DNA of 64,000 nucleotides from Tubiluchus corallicola (GCA_030141605.1 JAQGDQ010000529.1:88713-152712), one strand, 5' to 3'; positions 11,728-48,739 are shown, numbered from the stretch's first letter. Numbers and translations: made by a program. Notes: generated by a model from the sequence alone, not told the origin.

Positions 11728-13043
11728 AAGAAATGTTTTATCGTGCCATCATTGTGACACTATAGTGGACCAATTGCAGTATGTGATATATATAGACATG
11801 TGTCTCAAATCACAGTGTATAAATGCAGTTTTCATATGTATGAGAAAGAGCAAGGGTGCTTACTTTCCTAAGTTAAACGATATCAAGCTTGGTCACAAAT
11901 GGATGGGCAACACTACTTGGAAAGTTGCATCTGGTCTTTTTCTTGTGCTATACTGTCTTTGACTATTGTATTGCTATTTTGTATTTCTGGGCCTTAACTC
12001 TATCAGGACCCCACCATTAAAATATGGATCTTATAAGACCTATGATTCTTCTGCTACTGTATCAGCACAGACATAACTAAATGATAATAAATTAGGTACT
12101 GCTCTATTCAGGAGAATCTCGGCTATCCAATTATGCTATTTGTAAGTGATTTAATTGGATAAAATAAAGAAAAACGGCCTCTTCTTGCATCCAACTTAAC
12201 CTATTCAGTAGCTTAGTCTGGTGTACACTTGCGTGATCGTACACACTAATTTATTGTTCGCCTGCTTGCTACAGCCTAAGCTGTGCATTGTTCTGCTGCT
12301 ATTCCTGAAAAAACCAACCCAAGCCAAGGACAAATTAAGGTAGTTTCATCTTAACAGGAATTGCTCCTTAAAAGAGTAGACTTGGTTCAGGTCAAGGTGT
12401 ACCAGAGTGTTGTGTCTGGATAGTTGAAATTTTCTGCATTAGCTGATTTCATACAAGTGATACTGTACATTGTTACAGTGCAAATGCTGTATTTGCTGAA
12501 AGCTTTTTTCAATTCTGTCGTTAAAAATCAATTTTTAGTTTGTCTAAGGTAAGCAAATGCATTTTCTTATCCATTGTGTGAGGAATAGAAACCTACAAAA
12601 ATTATCAAACATGGCATAATAACTGCTTAGTGAGAGCAGTTTTTCATGCACCCATGCAAAATGCTGCAAACGTTATGGTCCTGAAGGAGTTAAGCAAGGC
12701 TGGAGTTTGAGTGGGTTTGATAGGTTAATATAATTTACCTCATTAAAGGAGCATTTACCGCATATGTCTGTACATGGCCAGTTCAATAACTCGTCTTGGA
12801 AGATCACCTTTGACAAGTCTCTTATTATCTTAATATAGCTTGCGGAAAGCTGCGCTGTATGCATAAAGGACTGTCAGCTTAAAAGAAATAACACAAGCTA
12901 AGACTGCCTAATTTAACTATTTATTTTATGATTTAAATGCTGTTAGTTTTGTGGTATACAGGGCACAGCCACAGACAATAGCAACACTCTTTCTTTCTTG
13001 CTTTTTGACAAAATCTGGTTCACAATTGTATTTGTACGGTACA
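11728..13043. other. Orai 3' UTR and intergenic DNA
   Basis: The first 350-400 bp probably form the Orai 3' UTR (aataaa near 12086). Beyond that I see no exon, TIR pair or tandem array up to the MITE at 13052. Confidence 0.4.
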
Positions 13044-13051
13044 TTCTAGCT

Positions 13052-13553
13052 CAGGGGTGTGCAAATTATCTGACTAGCCGGGCCACATTAAACTTTCCCG
13101 CAATTCCTGCGGGCCACAGGCAGTTTGATCAAGGAGCCAAGTACGGAAAGGCCTAATAACGATTTTTTTTGCATCCGACCTGCGTACATCATTACTACTA
13201 CACTCAAGAAACTATTTTACACGTTATTAAAATTTATATTTACAAACCATATATTTCTACTTTCAGGACAGATAGTGGTAATTTCATTACAATACATATC
13301 AGTAATGTGTATCACACAGTCTGTGTAGTACAGTGACATTAAGCTACAACCATCATGTAAGGGTTAATGGCATCCGATCTAGTAGAAAAAACTACCCGCA
13401 CTATCTTTGGGATCGTGGCACGGACTTCAGCTGGATACACTCAATTAATCGCCCGGGCCGCACTTTCATTAGGTTGACAAATCTCTTCGCGGGCCGCACA
13501 AATTCTCTCGGCAGGCTGCAAGTGGCCCGCGTGCCGCAATTTGCACACCCCTG
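13052..13553 (+). mobile_element. hAT-like MITE, copy 2 (about 500 bp)
   Basis: Complete copy starting caggggtgtgcaaatt and ending gcacacccctg, flanked by the perfect 8-bp duplication ttctagct (13044-13051 and 13554-13561). The open frame found in several copies that reads VNGIRSSRKN is a by-product of this element and not a gene. Confidence 0.9.
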
Positions 13554-13569
13554 TTCTAGCTACTAATAT

Positions 13570-14280
13570 TTTTACTTTTGATGTATAGCTAATTAATAGT
13601 GCTTACTTATAATGTAATTAAGGATATAATAATTAAACATCATGGCTAATGATTGTTGTCAATATTTTTTGATTTACTTTTCAGATAATAATACTAATTT
13701 CAATAATAAATTGTCACTAATAAGTTGATCACTGATGGAATATCATTATTGTTGGTGACGTTATGAATGTTAGTGAAAAGCCTGAGATTGTTTGTATACG
13801 ATTAAAAGTCTGACCAGCATTGGAAGGCCCGACTTTTCATTATAGATCAGTAGACAGACGGTATAGATGTGATTAAAACAGTCATTTATTAACACGAAAG
13901 AGGAATAGTCAGTACAGTAAGTAATGAAGTAGATGTGTTGCAGTTAAATAGTTGATTAAGCTGACAATTGTTACAGTCGTATTAACAGTAATAATTAATG
14001 CTACCAAATAGAGTAACACTAATACCACTGCAAATGACTAAACATGCAAATTATTTAAATGGGAAAAACTTTCAAGTTCATCTGTATTAAAAACCCGAGT
14101 AGAACTAGAACTTGTAGAACTAGAACCTTGTAGAACTGTGTACAATATGTGAAAGCTGTCCTTCGTCAAACGGATATAATCGCTGACGACCTCGAGAACA
14201 CAAAACAACATATCAGGGATTCCGAAAGAACTAAACTGCACACCTGTGTCTCTATCTGAATCCCGAACTATCTGTCAGTG
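13570..14280. other. Non-coding, nothing recognised
   Basis: AT-rich DNA with a short repeated gtagaactagaac block near 14100. No coding or transposon signature seen. Confidence 0.35.
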
Positions 14281-14282
14281 CA

Positions 14283-14501
14283 ATGTGTAGCGTTAAAGTA
14301 AATGAGCTCCATAGGATTAAAACATCTCGGTTACGCCTCTCCTCACATAACCTAGCTATTGAGACGGGAAGATGGGCAAGGATAAAAAGAGAAGACAGGC
14401 TATGCTCCTGTTCTGGTTTAAACATTCAAACAGAAGAGCATGTTATCTGTTTTTGCCCACTTACTAATCACCTTCGTGAAGATAACACTGAACTGAACTG
14501 A
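14283..14501 (+). mobile_element. LINE C-terminal fragment (RLSSHNLAIETGRW motif)
   Basis: The frame reads RLRLSSHNLAIETGRW, then a Cys-x-Cys pair and EEHVICFCPL. This His/Cys cluster is the usual C-terminal end of many animal non-LTR reverse transcriptases. Only the last 70 or so codons remain, so this is a 5'-truncated insertion. Confidence 0.75.
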
Positions 14502-14741
14502 AACTTCCATTTTCAATGGAAACCCAAAGTCATATTCTGAATTTGTAAATAACTGTTTAGCGATTTTTGGACAGTAATGATCATGTTAGGCGATAATAAG
14601 TGTGTAGTGAGAATTTGTAAATAATTCTTCAATTATTTTTTGACAGTAATAATCATGTTATATGATCAAAAGTCCTTTTTTTGTAGTGATCTATGGACTG
14701 AACCAAAATATCATGTTCGACTATCTCTTAATCAGTCAATA

Positions 14742-14745
<4 letters not shown>

Positions 14746-14776
<31 letters not shown>
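14746..14776. repeat. (TA)n microsatellite
   Basis: About 15 TA dinucleotides, possibly the tail region of the adjacent LINE fragment. Confidence 0.9.
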
Positions 14777-14780
<4 letters not shown>

Positions 14781-14969
14781 ACAAAGGCAGTACATAAAAA
14801 ATGCTCTCAGATACCCCCAATTTAGGAAAACACAGGGAGACTCGGGGGCTTGTAGAGTAGTTGGGTAGTTTTACTCCCCGGCTGCAGATCGGCTGATGTC
14901 CAATTACAAAGTGTTGAGATATAATCATGCCACTTCTTTACCTAAAGAATATTTGGAAAAATTGTTAGA

Positions 14970-15486
14970 AACAGGTGTCACCACTTACTAGTCATTTATC
15001 AAACAGTGCAGTGTCTAACAGGTGTCACCACTTACTAGTCATTTATCAAACAGTGCAGTGTCTAACAGGTGTCACCACTTACTAGTCATTTATCAAACAA
15101 TGCAGTGTCTAACAGGTGTCACCACTTACTAGTCATTTATCAAACAGTGCAGTGTCTAACAGGTGTCACCACTTACTAGTCATTTATCAAACAGTGCAGT
15201 GTCTAACAGGTGTCACCACTTACTAGTCATTTATCAAACAGTGCAGTGTCTAACAGGTGTCACCACTTACTAGTCATTTATCATACAGTGCAGTGTCTAA
15301 CAGGTGTCACCACTTACTAGTCATTTATCAAACAGTGCAGTGTCTAACAGGTGTCACCACTTACTAGTCATTTATCAAACAGTGCAGTGTCTAACAGGTG
15401 TCACCACTTACTAGTCATTTATCAAACAGTGCAGTGTCTAACAGGTGTCACCACTTACTAGTCATTTATCATACAGTGCAGTGTCT
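14970..15486. repeat. Tandem array, 47 bp x 11
   Basis: Eleven head-to-tail copies of a 47-bp unit (starts aacaggtgtcaccactta, ends gtgcagtgtct). Copies are nearly identical, differing only at single positions such as caaaca/catacag. There are no unique spacers, so it is a minisatellite and not a CRISPR array. Confidence 0.97.
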
Positions 15487-15489
15487 ATA

Positions 15490-17125
15490 CGTACTACCAG
15501 TTCATGGGTATATCACATGGTGACTGTGGTAACATTTTGATCGGACATTTTGCTACCATAATCCGTTAAATCAGTCTTGAACGGTGCATTTGTTCAGCAC
15601 GTATTACAGGATCAATGCCGTGCTTCTGCAAGTAACTCGGTGAAGTGTAAACACAATGGAGTAATCAGTAAAGTTATATCCTTACACGAATTCTACATAG
15701 AGTAAGTCAGAATACAGTAAGTTACTAACTTTTATTGTTTGTTATGATCTTTACTGTAGAGATTAGGTAACAGGAACTTTCAAGATTTACATACCGCCAT
15801 ATTTTGTCATTCAACAATTTAAATGCCCCATTAGTTACAAGAGAAGCCACCTCTCACCTCAGTTGTGTCTGGCTTTCACCTGGTTAATTAATTCTTGCTT
15901 GTAAAGTTTCTCCACGGCAGTAGCTAGAGCCCCTGGTGGTGTTTTTTGTGCTAAGCTCAATCATGTTTTCGGTTCTTTTGACTTTGACAGCTAATGATAA
16001 AGGCATCAGTTGTGTGGTTAAGTTACCATGTAACCTGAAATGTACACATGTAAAATTACCTTTGTAGAACATAGAACATTTATTTTCTCCAATTAGTTTG
16101 ACATAAAAAGTTTTTTAAATATTACATAATTATAATCGTGGAGCAGGGCAGGGAAGGACCATAGGGTCATATAGTCTCCTGCCCTTTCTTGTAAATAGAT
16201 TAGTATATTAAAAATAAATGGTGATGCTGCAGATAACAAAAACAAATAAGAAAACATAATAATAAGAACAGTATAAATGATACAAATTATCAAAAAAGAA
16301 GTGAAAACAAAAAATAATAAAGTTGGATACCTAAATCTAAACAAAACAATACAATTATTCAGTAATTAGGATTATTATATATAGTATTTTCAAATAGGGG
16401 TCTTATTAACAGGGGTATTTGACCAAGGTTAGTGAGTAAAGTTAAAAAACTGAGAGTATGGAGAGATAAAATAAGTATCAAAAAAGTGTAATATAGAAAA
16501 ATTTAAGAGAAAAAGTAAGTATGAGAAAGAGAGTATGTAGCATATCATAGCAAGCATCATTAATTTTTCGCAATTGCTAACTTTTCTTCAGCATGATGTA
16601 CACGTATGTGTTGGCTCTCCATATTGAAGGTATGTATTGCAATAAAAATAACTGAGGCAACTGTCGCAGATGCGATTTAATATTCAATTCATTAATTTGC
16701 CGTTAGATATTATTATTAGTTTACACTTAATTTCTCATTGCAGCACTGCTCTCATGTTATACACTGCCACTAAGTTCGTGCTGCCACCTATTAATAAGTT
16801 TGTATTTTGCTGGCTGTGTATGTTTTGTATAAAGCTAGGGTAGTTGGCTTCTTGAGTTTGGTTTTATTATACTAGGTTAGAAGAGTAATAAGTAATCAGA
16901 CGTGACTGAATAGGCAGTTGTGTTTAAAATGTTTAATGTTTTGCTAAGATGACAAATGAACACGAGACTTTATACTTTTACTATTTGAATGACGTAGATG
17001 ATCTTGACTGTGTGAGTGTTTCTGTCTGTATAGATCAGTGCTCAAGTGTTTAAATCTTTCTGTGCAAAATCTAAATGTGTTAACATTTGTCCTCTTGCTG
17101 GTTTTCTGACTGGTTCTATTGCTTG
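15490..17125. other. Intergenic DNA, possible LINE debris
   Basis: No gene is supported. A short block around 16130-16200 (ggagcagggcagggaagg...ctcctgccc) resembles LINE 3' ends. A minus-strand exon-like stretch near 15890-15955 is discussed under rejected items. Confidence 0.3.
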
Positions 17126-17129
17126 TTGA

Positions 17130-17538
17130 AGAGCTATCTTCAGGTAGTCTAAGCATATGCCCAATCCAGAGCTATCTTCACTGGATTATCTTTGCGTAGT
17201 CTAAGCATATGCCCAATCCAGAGCTATCTTCACTGGATTATCTTCAGGTAGTCTAAGCATATGCCCAATCCAGAGCTATCTTCACTGGATTATCTTCAGG
17301 TAGTCTAAGCATATGCCCAATCCAGAGCTATCTTCACTGGATTATCTTTAGGTAGTCTAAGCATATGCCCAATCCAGAGCTATCTTCACTGGATTATCTT
17401 CAGGTAGTCTAAGCATATGCCCAATCCAGAGCTATCTTCACTGGATTATCTTCAGGTAGTCTAAGCATATGCCCAATCCAGAGCTATCTTCACTGGATTA
17501 TCTTCGCGTAGTCTAAGCATATGCCCAATCCAGAGCTA
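17130..17538. repeat. Tandem array, 52 bp x about 8
   Basis: Repeats of a 52-bp unit beginning gagctatcttcactggatta and ending catatgcccaatcca. The first unit is shorter. Copies differ mainly at the cag/gcg/tag triplet before gtagtctaag. Confidence 0.95.
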
Positions 17539-17575
17539 CAACTTCTTTGTGCCTGAATTACGATGAAAACGTCAG

Positions 17576-18052
17576 CAGGGATGAGAATGACAAATTGCAA
17601 AACACTGTGAGACAGGCCGTAGGCAGCAACAAATTGTAATTTTGTAACCATAGAGAGCCTCTAAGTGGACTTAAATTATCAATTACCTTGTTTCATGCAT
17701 AATTTAAAATACCCAACTATCAAGGATACATGATACCTAATTGACTCAAAAACGTCTAAGTACTGGCCACTCCTATGCAAAAGTATATAAAAACTGTCTG
17801 CAATTGACTCAAATAACTCTGCGCAATTGATTCTATATTTTTATACATAGAGATATACACGTGGTTACATTGATGTACGTGATGTAAACAAAGTGACGGC
17901 CTGCCAACTAGCGGCCACAACTAGTAGTTTGTGAAATAATGTACTGGGGCCGTAAAAATTTTCTCAACGAATTTACGCGATTTACAAAAATGGCACTACT
18001 GGTCTTCCAAAAACTCGGAATTCCGCGTATCCGCAGAATATTCTCATCCCTG
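17576..18052. mobile_element. MITE with CAGGGATGAGAAT termini, copy 1
   Basis: Inverted termini cagggatgagaat and attctcatccctg bound about 480 bp. The 6-bp sequence aaacgt flanks both sides (17567-17572, three bases away on the left, and 18053-18058). A second copy with its own 6-bp flanking duplication lies at 34815-35324. No transposase is encoded. Confidence 0.75.
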
Positions 18053-18573
18053 AAACGTATGCCTATCCGACGTGTGTGGTTTCAGCAGGATGTAAGCGAC
18101 AGCCCAAACAGCCCCTGTCATGAACCATTTTATTTTGTACGCCAAATTGTAAACTTTAGCCTGACTTCTTTATTCATTGTTACAATTTTTGTTATTAAGA
18201 ATTAATCTGCATTATGATACCCTGCTGTTGCTTGAAAATAGAACTGTTGTAGCCATTTTTACCTTTGTTCATGATAAAGTCTTTTATCAGACATTACCCA
18301 CATTTTGTTCTCTTAGTCTTTTACTTAACACTGTAAGTTACCATACATTATGTGAATGCGCAGTTACTTAGTTATAATAAAAACTAATAATTATGAGTAT
18401 TTGCTGGAGAATCAAGTAGAAATTTATGCTAATTTTCAGCCCAGTGCACATTTCACGTAAAAAACATCAGACGGTAAAATAAACCTCAATAGAGGTATTA
18501 CAGCAAAAATTTAAATAGAACTTACCCAATTTCAAATGTCATTGTATGGCTACATGTTGTAGTTTACCCAATT

Positions 18574-43380
<24,807 letters not shown>

Positions 43381-44739
43381 AATTTATGATTATCGTTTTT
43401 AGCTATACTTTAACTAAATATTATGCTGAAGATATTATAAACTTTTTTTAAGAATCGCAGAAAATTTACGAATACAGTTACTACTCAAAAAAACTGACAA
43501 GTAAAACTTCTAAACAAGAGCACGGTTTTGTTGATTGACATAAAGCGCCATCTACTACTAGTTATTAGTATTATTAGCTGTGACTCACTAGCGTCACCAT
43601 TGGCGGTGTGAGTAAATAATTGTAACTTTCAAAACAGCGTAAAATTTAAAATTCGTGTTTGACCTGCATGCCTGTGTGTAATTGTAATTCTTAAAAAATT
43701 AATGAGTTCGCATTAAACTAGTGAGCTGGCATTAGTTAAACAAAGATTAGTGTCAACGTTTGCTCGGTTACTCTTTCTGGTATTGTAGTGTACTTTGCTT
43801 AAACTCTGTTGTTGGTTTTCACGTATTAGTAAGTAGTATTTTACTAGCTTAACTTCTTTTAATCTGATTGATGAGACATAGTCACCTAGACAGTGTACTT
43901 TGCTTAAACTCTGTTGTTGGTTTTCACGTACTACTACTGAGTACTAGTAAGTACTATTTTACTAGCTTAACTTCTTTTCATCTGATTGATGAGACATAGT
44001 CACCTAAACAGTCGCGAAGTGCAATAAAATTTTGATTTGTTTTAAAAGATCTATTCATCCTTCTTTCATTTTAAGTAATATCTTGTAAGTATCGTACAAT
44101 TAAATCATTATGACATTAACAATAACTATTAACTAGAATACGTTACCTTATCCAAAGAAATAAGGACCTAGATGGTAACTATCTGTAAACGGTCCTCTCT
44201 CACATGCTTTTGAAATTTTCAACTATTGAAGCACGATACATAATTATATGCACGATATTGCAACATAAAAAAATGGAACAGCTTTCATTTTCAACGTAAT
44301 AGCTAGTTTTCAGTCTATCGTTTCTTGCTAAATTCTTATGATTAACTAGGCCTTTAATGTCTCGTATGCAGTTGGTGTGCATGCTGTATATTGAATTCTT
44401 GCCTCTCATTATAATACATGTTTAGGCAAATTAGCTATGTAATAAACCTTACATACATCCATTGCTCCTGCTTCTAAAGTTCTATTCAAAACAGTCATAC
44501 CCACTTTTATGTGATTACTGGCATACCACACAGGTTTAAGTGTGCTTATTTAGCTCTATTACTAAATTCTTAGGCATCTTTAAAAGGCTATAGTCTTGTG
44601 CATACGATATGCACATACAGTGCATGTATACATATATTATGTACTTACATTGTATTGTCTTAGTTATAACTGTCTCCTTTTGTTACAGCTCTGATTTATC
44701 AGCTGACTGCACACATTTGCTGGGAGAAATCCTGTATAC
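43381..44739. promoter_or_regulatory. FBXW8/Cdc20 divergent intergenic region
   Basis: The 1.36 kb between two divergent start codons. It must contain both promoters. No TATA box is evident. An acceptor (tgtctccttttgttacag, ending 44688) shows that Cdc20 has a 5' UTR intron. It also holds a tandem duplication of about 105 bp. Confidence 0.5.
43787..44011. repeat. Tandem duplication, about 105-120 bp x 2
   Basis: Copies 43787-43891 and 43892-44011 share agtgtactttgcttaaactc, ttgttggttttcacgta and gattgatgagacatagtcac. The second has an insertion (ctactgagtactagt). Confidence 0.9.
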
Positions 44740-46323
44740 ATGGCCCACTTTGCTTTTGAGGCAGCCGTGAATGAAGCTGTACGAATGGATGCTCCGCTAA
44801 GAAGAGGTCCTCCTCCAAGGTGGCAAAGAAAAAATGCTTCTGCTAGTTTTAACACATCAAAATCTGGGGAGCAGGAAAACGTGGGTTCTAAACAGACATC
44901 AAAAGCACACGGAGATTCAAAAACTCCGTTGAAGGGAAGGTCTACGCCTGGTAACACTCCTACTACTGGAGTAAACGGAGCAAAGAGTAAACTGAACAAG
45001 TCCGGGTCAAGAACACCTGGTCGAAAAGGTTCCAAGAAGACACCAACTACGCCTCTTGAAGACAGATTCATCCCCAACAGAAGCACGACTGATCAGGAGC
45101 TATCTCATTATTTGCTAGTAACAAGCTCTGAAAATGAAAATACTTCGAGCCAAAGTCCGAGCAAAGCGGAATTTCAAAAGCGAATGGCGGAAAACTTGAA
45201 CGACGGCCACGTCGACGATGCTAAAGTGCTGAGTTTTAAGGCCAAAGCTCAACCAGTTAAGGATGGTTCCGCCAGCAATCTTCGCGTGATTTACAGCAGC
45301 AAGAAGAACATTAAGAAAAATTCCACTTCAACGAGGCACATCAGCCAGACGTCAGAGAGAATTCTAGATGCACCTGAGCTGATCAACGATTACTACCTAA
45401 ACTTGCTAGACTGGTCTGCCAATAACTATCTTGCAGTTTCTCTAGGAGGTGCAGTGTACTTATGGAATGCGTTCGACGGCAGCATTTCCCAACTTCTAGA
45501 AATGGAAGGCGACGATTACGTTTCCTGCGTTTCCTGGATAAAAGAAGGAAACATCCTGGCTGTGGGAAATTCCTCAGGATCAGTACAGCTGTGGGACGTG
45601 GAACACAGCAAGATTATCCGTACTATGACGGGTCATGCGGCTCGTGTCGGTGCGCTGTCCTGGAACTCTTATATTCTCTCCAGTGGTTCAAGGACTGGTG
45701 CCATCCATCATCACGATGTCCGCGTGGCTGAGCACAACGTGGGCACTCTTTTGCATCACACGCTAGAGGTATGCGGGCTAAAATGGTCACCGGATGGAAA
45801 ATGTCTTGCCAGTGGCGGAAACGACAACCTTGTAAATCTATGGGAATTTGGCAATGATCAGCCAGTCCATACTCTTACGCAGCATGTTTCTGCAGTTAAG
45901 GCTCTAGCGTGGTGTCCATGGCAGTCATCACTGCTTGCATCTGGTGGCGGTACGGCGGACAGGTGTATACGGTTTTGGAACTCGCACTCCGGAGCGTGTC
46001 TGAACACTGTCGACACGGGTTCACAAGTTTGCTCGATTTTGTGGTCGAAAGAATATAAGGAGCTGATATCCGGACATGGGTACTCCCAGAATCAGTTGAT
46101 TATCTGGAAGTACCCTGTCATGTCCAAGGTCACTGAACTTACTGGACACCAGGAAAGAGTTTTATGTCTTTGCATGTCGCCGGATGGTCAAATTGTGGCA
46201 AGTGCTGCAGCTGACGAAACTGTCCGATTGTGGAAATGCTTCACCGTGGATCAATCAGCTAAGAAAAGTGCAAGTAGTAGCCGTCCGAAACCGATCAGCA
46301 TGATGAATCGTGGAATAAGGTAA
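44740..46323 (+). CDS. CDC20: Cdc20/Fizzy, APC/C co-activator
   Basis: Activates the anaphase-promoting complex and recruits D-box substrates; it is the target of the spindle checkpoint. The 527-residue CDS is uninterrupted. A basic, Ser/Thr-Pro-rich N-terminus contains the C-box DRFIP (108-112) and a Mad2-interaction-like KVLS (162-165). Then comes RILDAPELINDYYLNLLDWS and seven WD repeats (for example WNSYILSSGSRTGAIHHHDV, GGNDNLVNLW, ISGHGYSQNQLIIWKYP, ASAAADETVRLW), ending in the Ile-Arg tail GIR that docks on the APC/C. Cdc20 rather than Cdh1 is indicated by the HHHDVRVAEH and NDYYLNLLDWS motifs. The usual KEN box after the C-box reads SEN (130-132), and the CRY box position reads TRH (198-200). 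The start follows an acceptor at 44688, so the 5' UTR is spliced. Poly(A) signal aataaa at 46792. Confidence 0.97.
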   Translation: MAHFAFEAAVNEAVRMDAPLRRGPPPRWQRKNASASFNTSKSGEQENVGSKQTSKAHGDSKTPLKGRSTPGNTPTTGVNGAKSKLNKSGSRTPGRKGSKKTPTTPLEDRFIPNRSTTDQELSHYLLVTSSENENTSSQSPSKAEFQKRMAENLNDGHVDDAKVLSFKAKAQPVKDGSASNLRVIYSSKKNIKKNSTSTRHISQTSERILDAPELINDYYLNLLDWSANNYLAVSLGGAVYLWNAFDGSISQLLEMEGDDYVSCVSWIKEGNILAVGNSSGSVQLWDVEHSKIIRTMTGHAARVGALSWNSYILSSGSRTGAIHHHDVRVAEHNVGTLLHHTLEVCGLKWSPDGKCLASGGNDNLVNLWEFGNDQPVHTLTQHVSAVKALAWCPWQSSLLASGGGTADRCIRFWNSHSGACLNTVDTGSQVCSILWSKEYKELISGHGYSQNQLIIWKYPVMSKVTELTGHQERVLCLCMSPDGQIVASAAADETVRLWKCFTVDQSAKKSASSSRPKPISMMNRGIR

Positions 46324-46799
46324 CATCAACTGTCCAGTAGCTTACAGAGTGAATTTTGAAGTGTCGCTTAACGTCATCGCAGTCTGCATTTTTGAATGAC
46401 TAATTTTGCAGACATTATTGTTGACATAATAATACAATTAACAAGTGATGCTAATGAAATTAAATTCGTGTAATTACTCACTAGTGTCTATTATGCTCAG
46501 CTCTGCGAGAGTACTTGCAAGTGCTGGGTAGTTAAATCATCTTATCTTTCATTCTATGTAAATTGCTCATGTGTATACAAAGCAGTTGTGTAGTTTTTAC
46601 GATATCACGTTTATGCTATAGCTTTTCGAAAGCTTTATGGATGTACTTTTTTGCTCATTATAATCCTCGTGTTTTTAGTTGATATCTGTGTCTCTTGATT
46701 AGATGTGGTCGACTCTGTTCATTTTCTACACTAATAATGCACTTCTTTATTTTTGTATAATTTGCACGTATATGAAGGTTTTACTAATTAAAATAAAGT

Positions 46800-47760
46800 T
46801 TTTTTTTAAAGAACAGTTTGGCTTTCCAGAAGATCAATTACAAGGTTTTGTCGATATCAAGGACATGCTTTACTAAGTTTTTACCTTATCGACGCTACGC
46901 TAACAACACTAGTCAATCATCTTTGTAAAACACTATAGACAAAAAATCTGTACAAACTTGACGAAGCTGCATATAATAAACATATTTATTATTACAAGTT
47001 TGATATATAAAACAAATTATCTCACACTTGGAATGAGCATACCCTAGTAGTTAAAATTCTAAGAGCTGCCTGAATGCATAGCATCTGAATGCATATTACA
47101 CAATGACTGATAACAGATAATATGTAGTTTTCATTTTTATTTCAACTCAATTTCAAATGCATGACTGAACGTAAAACAACATTCACGCACTTGCGCAGTT
47201 GAGTAGTAAAAGAAAACTCGATGTCACCAAAATTCTTGCAATAAATTTAAGTGTGGCAGACATATTTTGCAAAGGACATTCAAAAATTATGGATTAACAT
47301 TCAAAGTTGGTTTCTCAAGACACTTGTTTACATCTTATAATACAACAAACATGACCATTGGGTTGGTAACATGCATTTAATGTAAGCCAGCAAAAAATAA
47401 ATTTCTTATTTCGTTTTTGGAAATGGTTTCGCTAAAAAGTTACGTATACATTAATTAAAAATGTATTGTAAAATAATGCATATGATATATTTTAGTATAT
47501 ATATTAATAGTTCTTAACTATTTATAAATCCACTAAAGGAAATTCGTATAAGTAACACACAAACTTCAATGTAAAACAAACCGATGTTTGTAGAGGAGGA
47601 CAATCAGATCGTTTTTTTTTATTTCTACATTTCTTTTCCTTTAATTTCTTTCACTAAAACATAAACTTTTTAGGTCACTTGTTTTTGAATGAAGCAATAA
47701 CTGATCCAAAAGCTGCAGCCACTTTTTCGTCTAACGTAAATAGACACACAGTGGTCCACA
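46800..47760. other. Intergenic DNA, nothing recognised
   Basis: AT-rich sequence downstream of the Cdc20 poly(A) signal. No gene, TIR or array seen. Confidence 0.4.
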
Positions 47761-47762
47761 TC

Positions 47763-48204
47763 CAGTGGCATAGCAAGTGCTTGTTGTGGCACCCAGAGTA
47801 AAAAAATTTCTGGCACCCTACCCTTTCAATGTTTTGATCAGGTGAAGCCACAAATTTTGGCATTTATTTTTCATCCCCGAGTCCCACTTTCCTTTTTCGA
47901 CATGACGGAATAAAGATACGCTCATTTTTTCTAGGAAGCACCCAAGTTTGATCTGCAGTAGTCTAGCAGAATAACTCTGTTATGCATTAGTTGCCCATAA
48001 CTTCAGTTGCCATTTTTAGGCTGAATGTACTATGTAGTAATTAACTAATTAACTTAGCTATGGTGATCTCTGACTAGGCAATTTCATTGTAGTTTGAAAG
48101 CTTGTTAATGTCAGAGTAGTAATTAATAATTAACAGTGACTGAACTCGGCGCGCTCTTACCCTTGCGCCCGGGGGGTAATTTCCGCCACCTTGCTACGCC
48201 TCTG
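47763..48204. mobile_element. hAT-like MITE with CAGTGGCATAGCAAG termini
   Basis: Left end cagtggcatagcaag and, reverse-complemented, right end cagaggcgtagcaag. Flanks tccacatc and cctacatc match at six of eight positions, fitting a decayed 8-bp hAT duplication. A different family from the CAGGGGTGTGC elements. Confidence 0.7.
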
Positions 48205-48420
48205 CCTACATCCATTAGCAGGTATATTAATCAATAGTTGCTCGAGAACATTAACAGGTTTATTAAAACTGAATGCATGATTTAGCTAAAATGTTTAAGA
48301 ATGTTGAAAAATTGCAAACAAGTCTAGCTACATGGAACTCACTAAAATACACTAAAAACCTAATCTGAAATAAACAAAAGAGAAGCTTTGGTTAAATAAT
48401 GGAAATAATAAATAAGAATA

Positions 48421-48737
48421 CAGTGGACCCTCGGTAAACCGGACCCTGTTGGCCCGGATATCGGATAAGACGGACGTCATCCGTGGTAAACGAAACTGAC
48501 CAAATTCCGTCCGAGCCGGAGTGCTAAACACAACACGGTCTACCAACTGTACAATAATTTCTTTATCCTCACAGGTTAACTATTTTAAAGTAATATACAG
48601 TATAGTATATAATGCAATGTATATAGACCTTATTAAGATGATTATTCCTGTATAATATAGACCATATATAGGCATATCGGATGAATCGGCTAAACCGGAC
48701 CCCCCCCCAATTAGTCCGGTTTAACGAGGGTTGACTG
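48421..48737. mobile_element. pogo/Tigger-like MITE
   Basis: Termini cagtggaccctcggtaaacc and, reverse-complemented at the right end, cagtcaaccctcgttaaacc. Flanked by TA on both sides, the Tc1/mariner-type duplication. 317 bp, without a transposase. Confidence 0.85.
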
Positions 48738-48739
48738 TA

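Noticed and set aside
14970-15486. CRISPR-like regular repeats
   Set aside because: Units are contiguous with no unique spacers and the genome is animal; ordinary minisatellite.
15884-15965. Minus-strand stretch reading TPPGALATAVEKLYKQELIN before a gtgaaa donor
   Set aside because: The proposed acceptor has no pyrimidine tract, and no partner exon was found nearby.
44664-45086. Minus-strand ORF opposite the Cdc20 start
   Set aside because: Antisense shadow of the conserved Cdc20 N-terminus.
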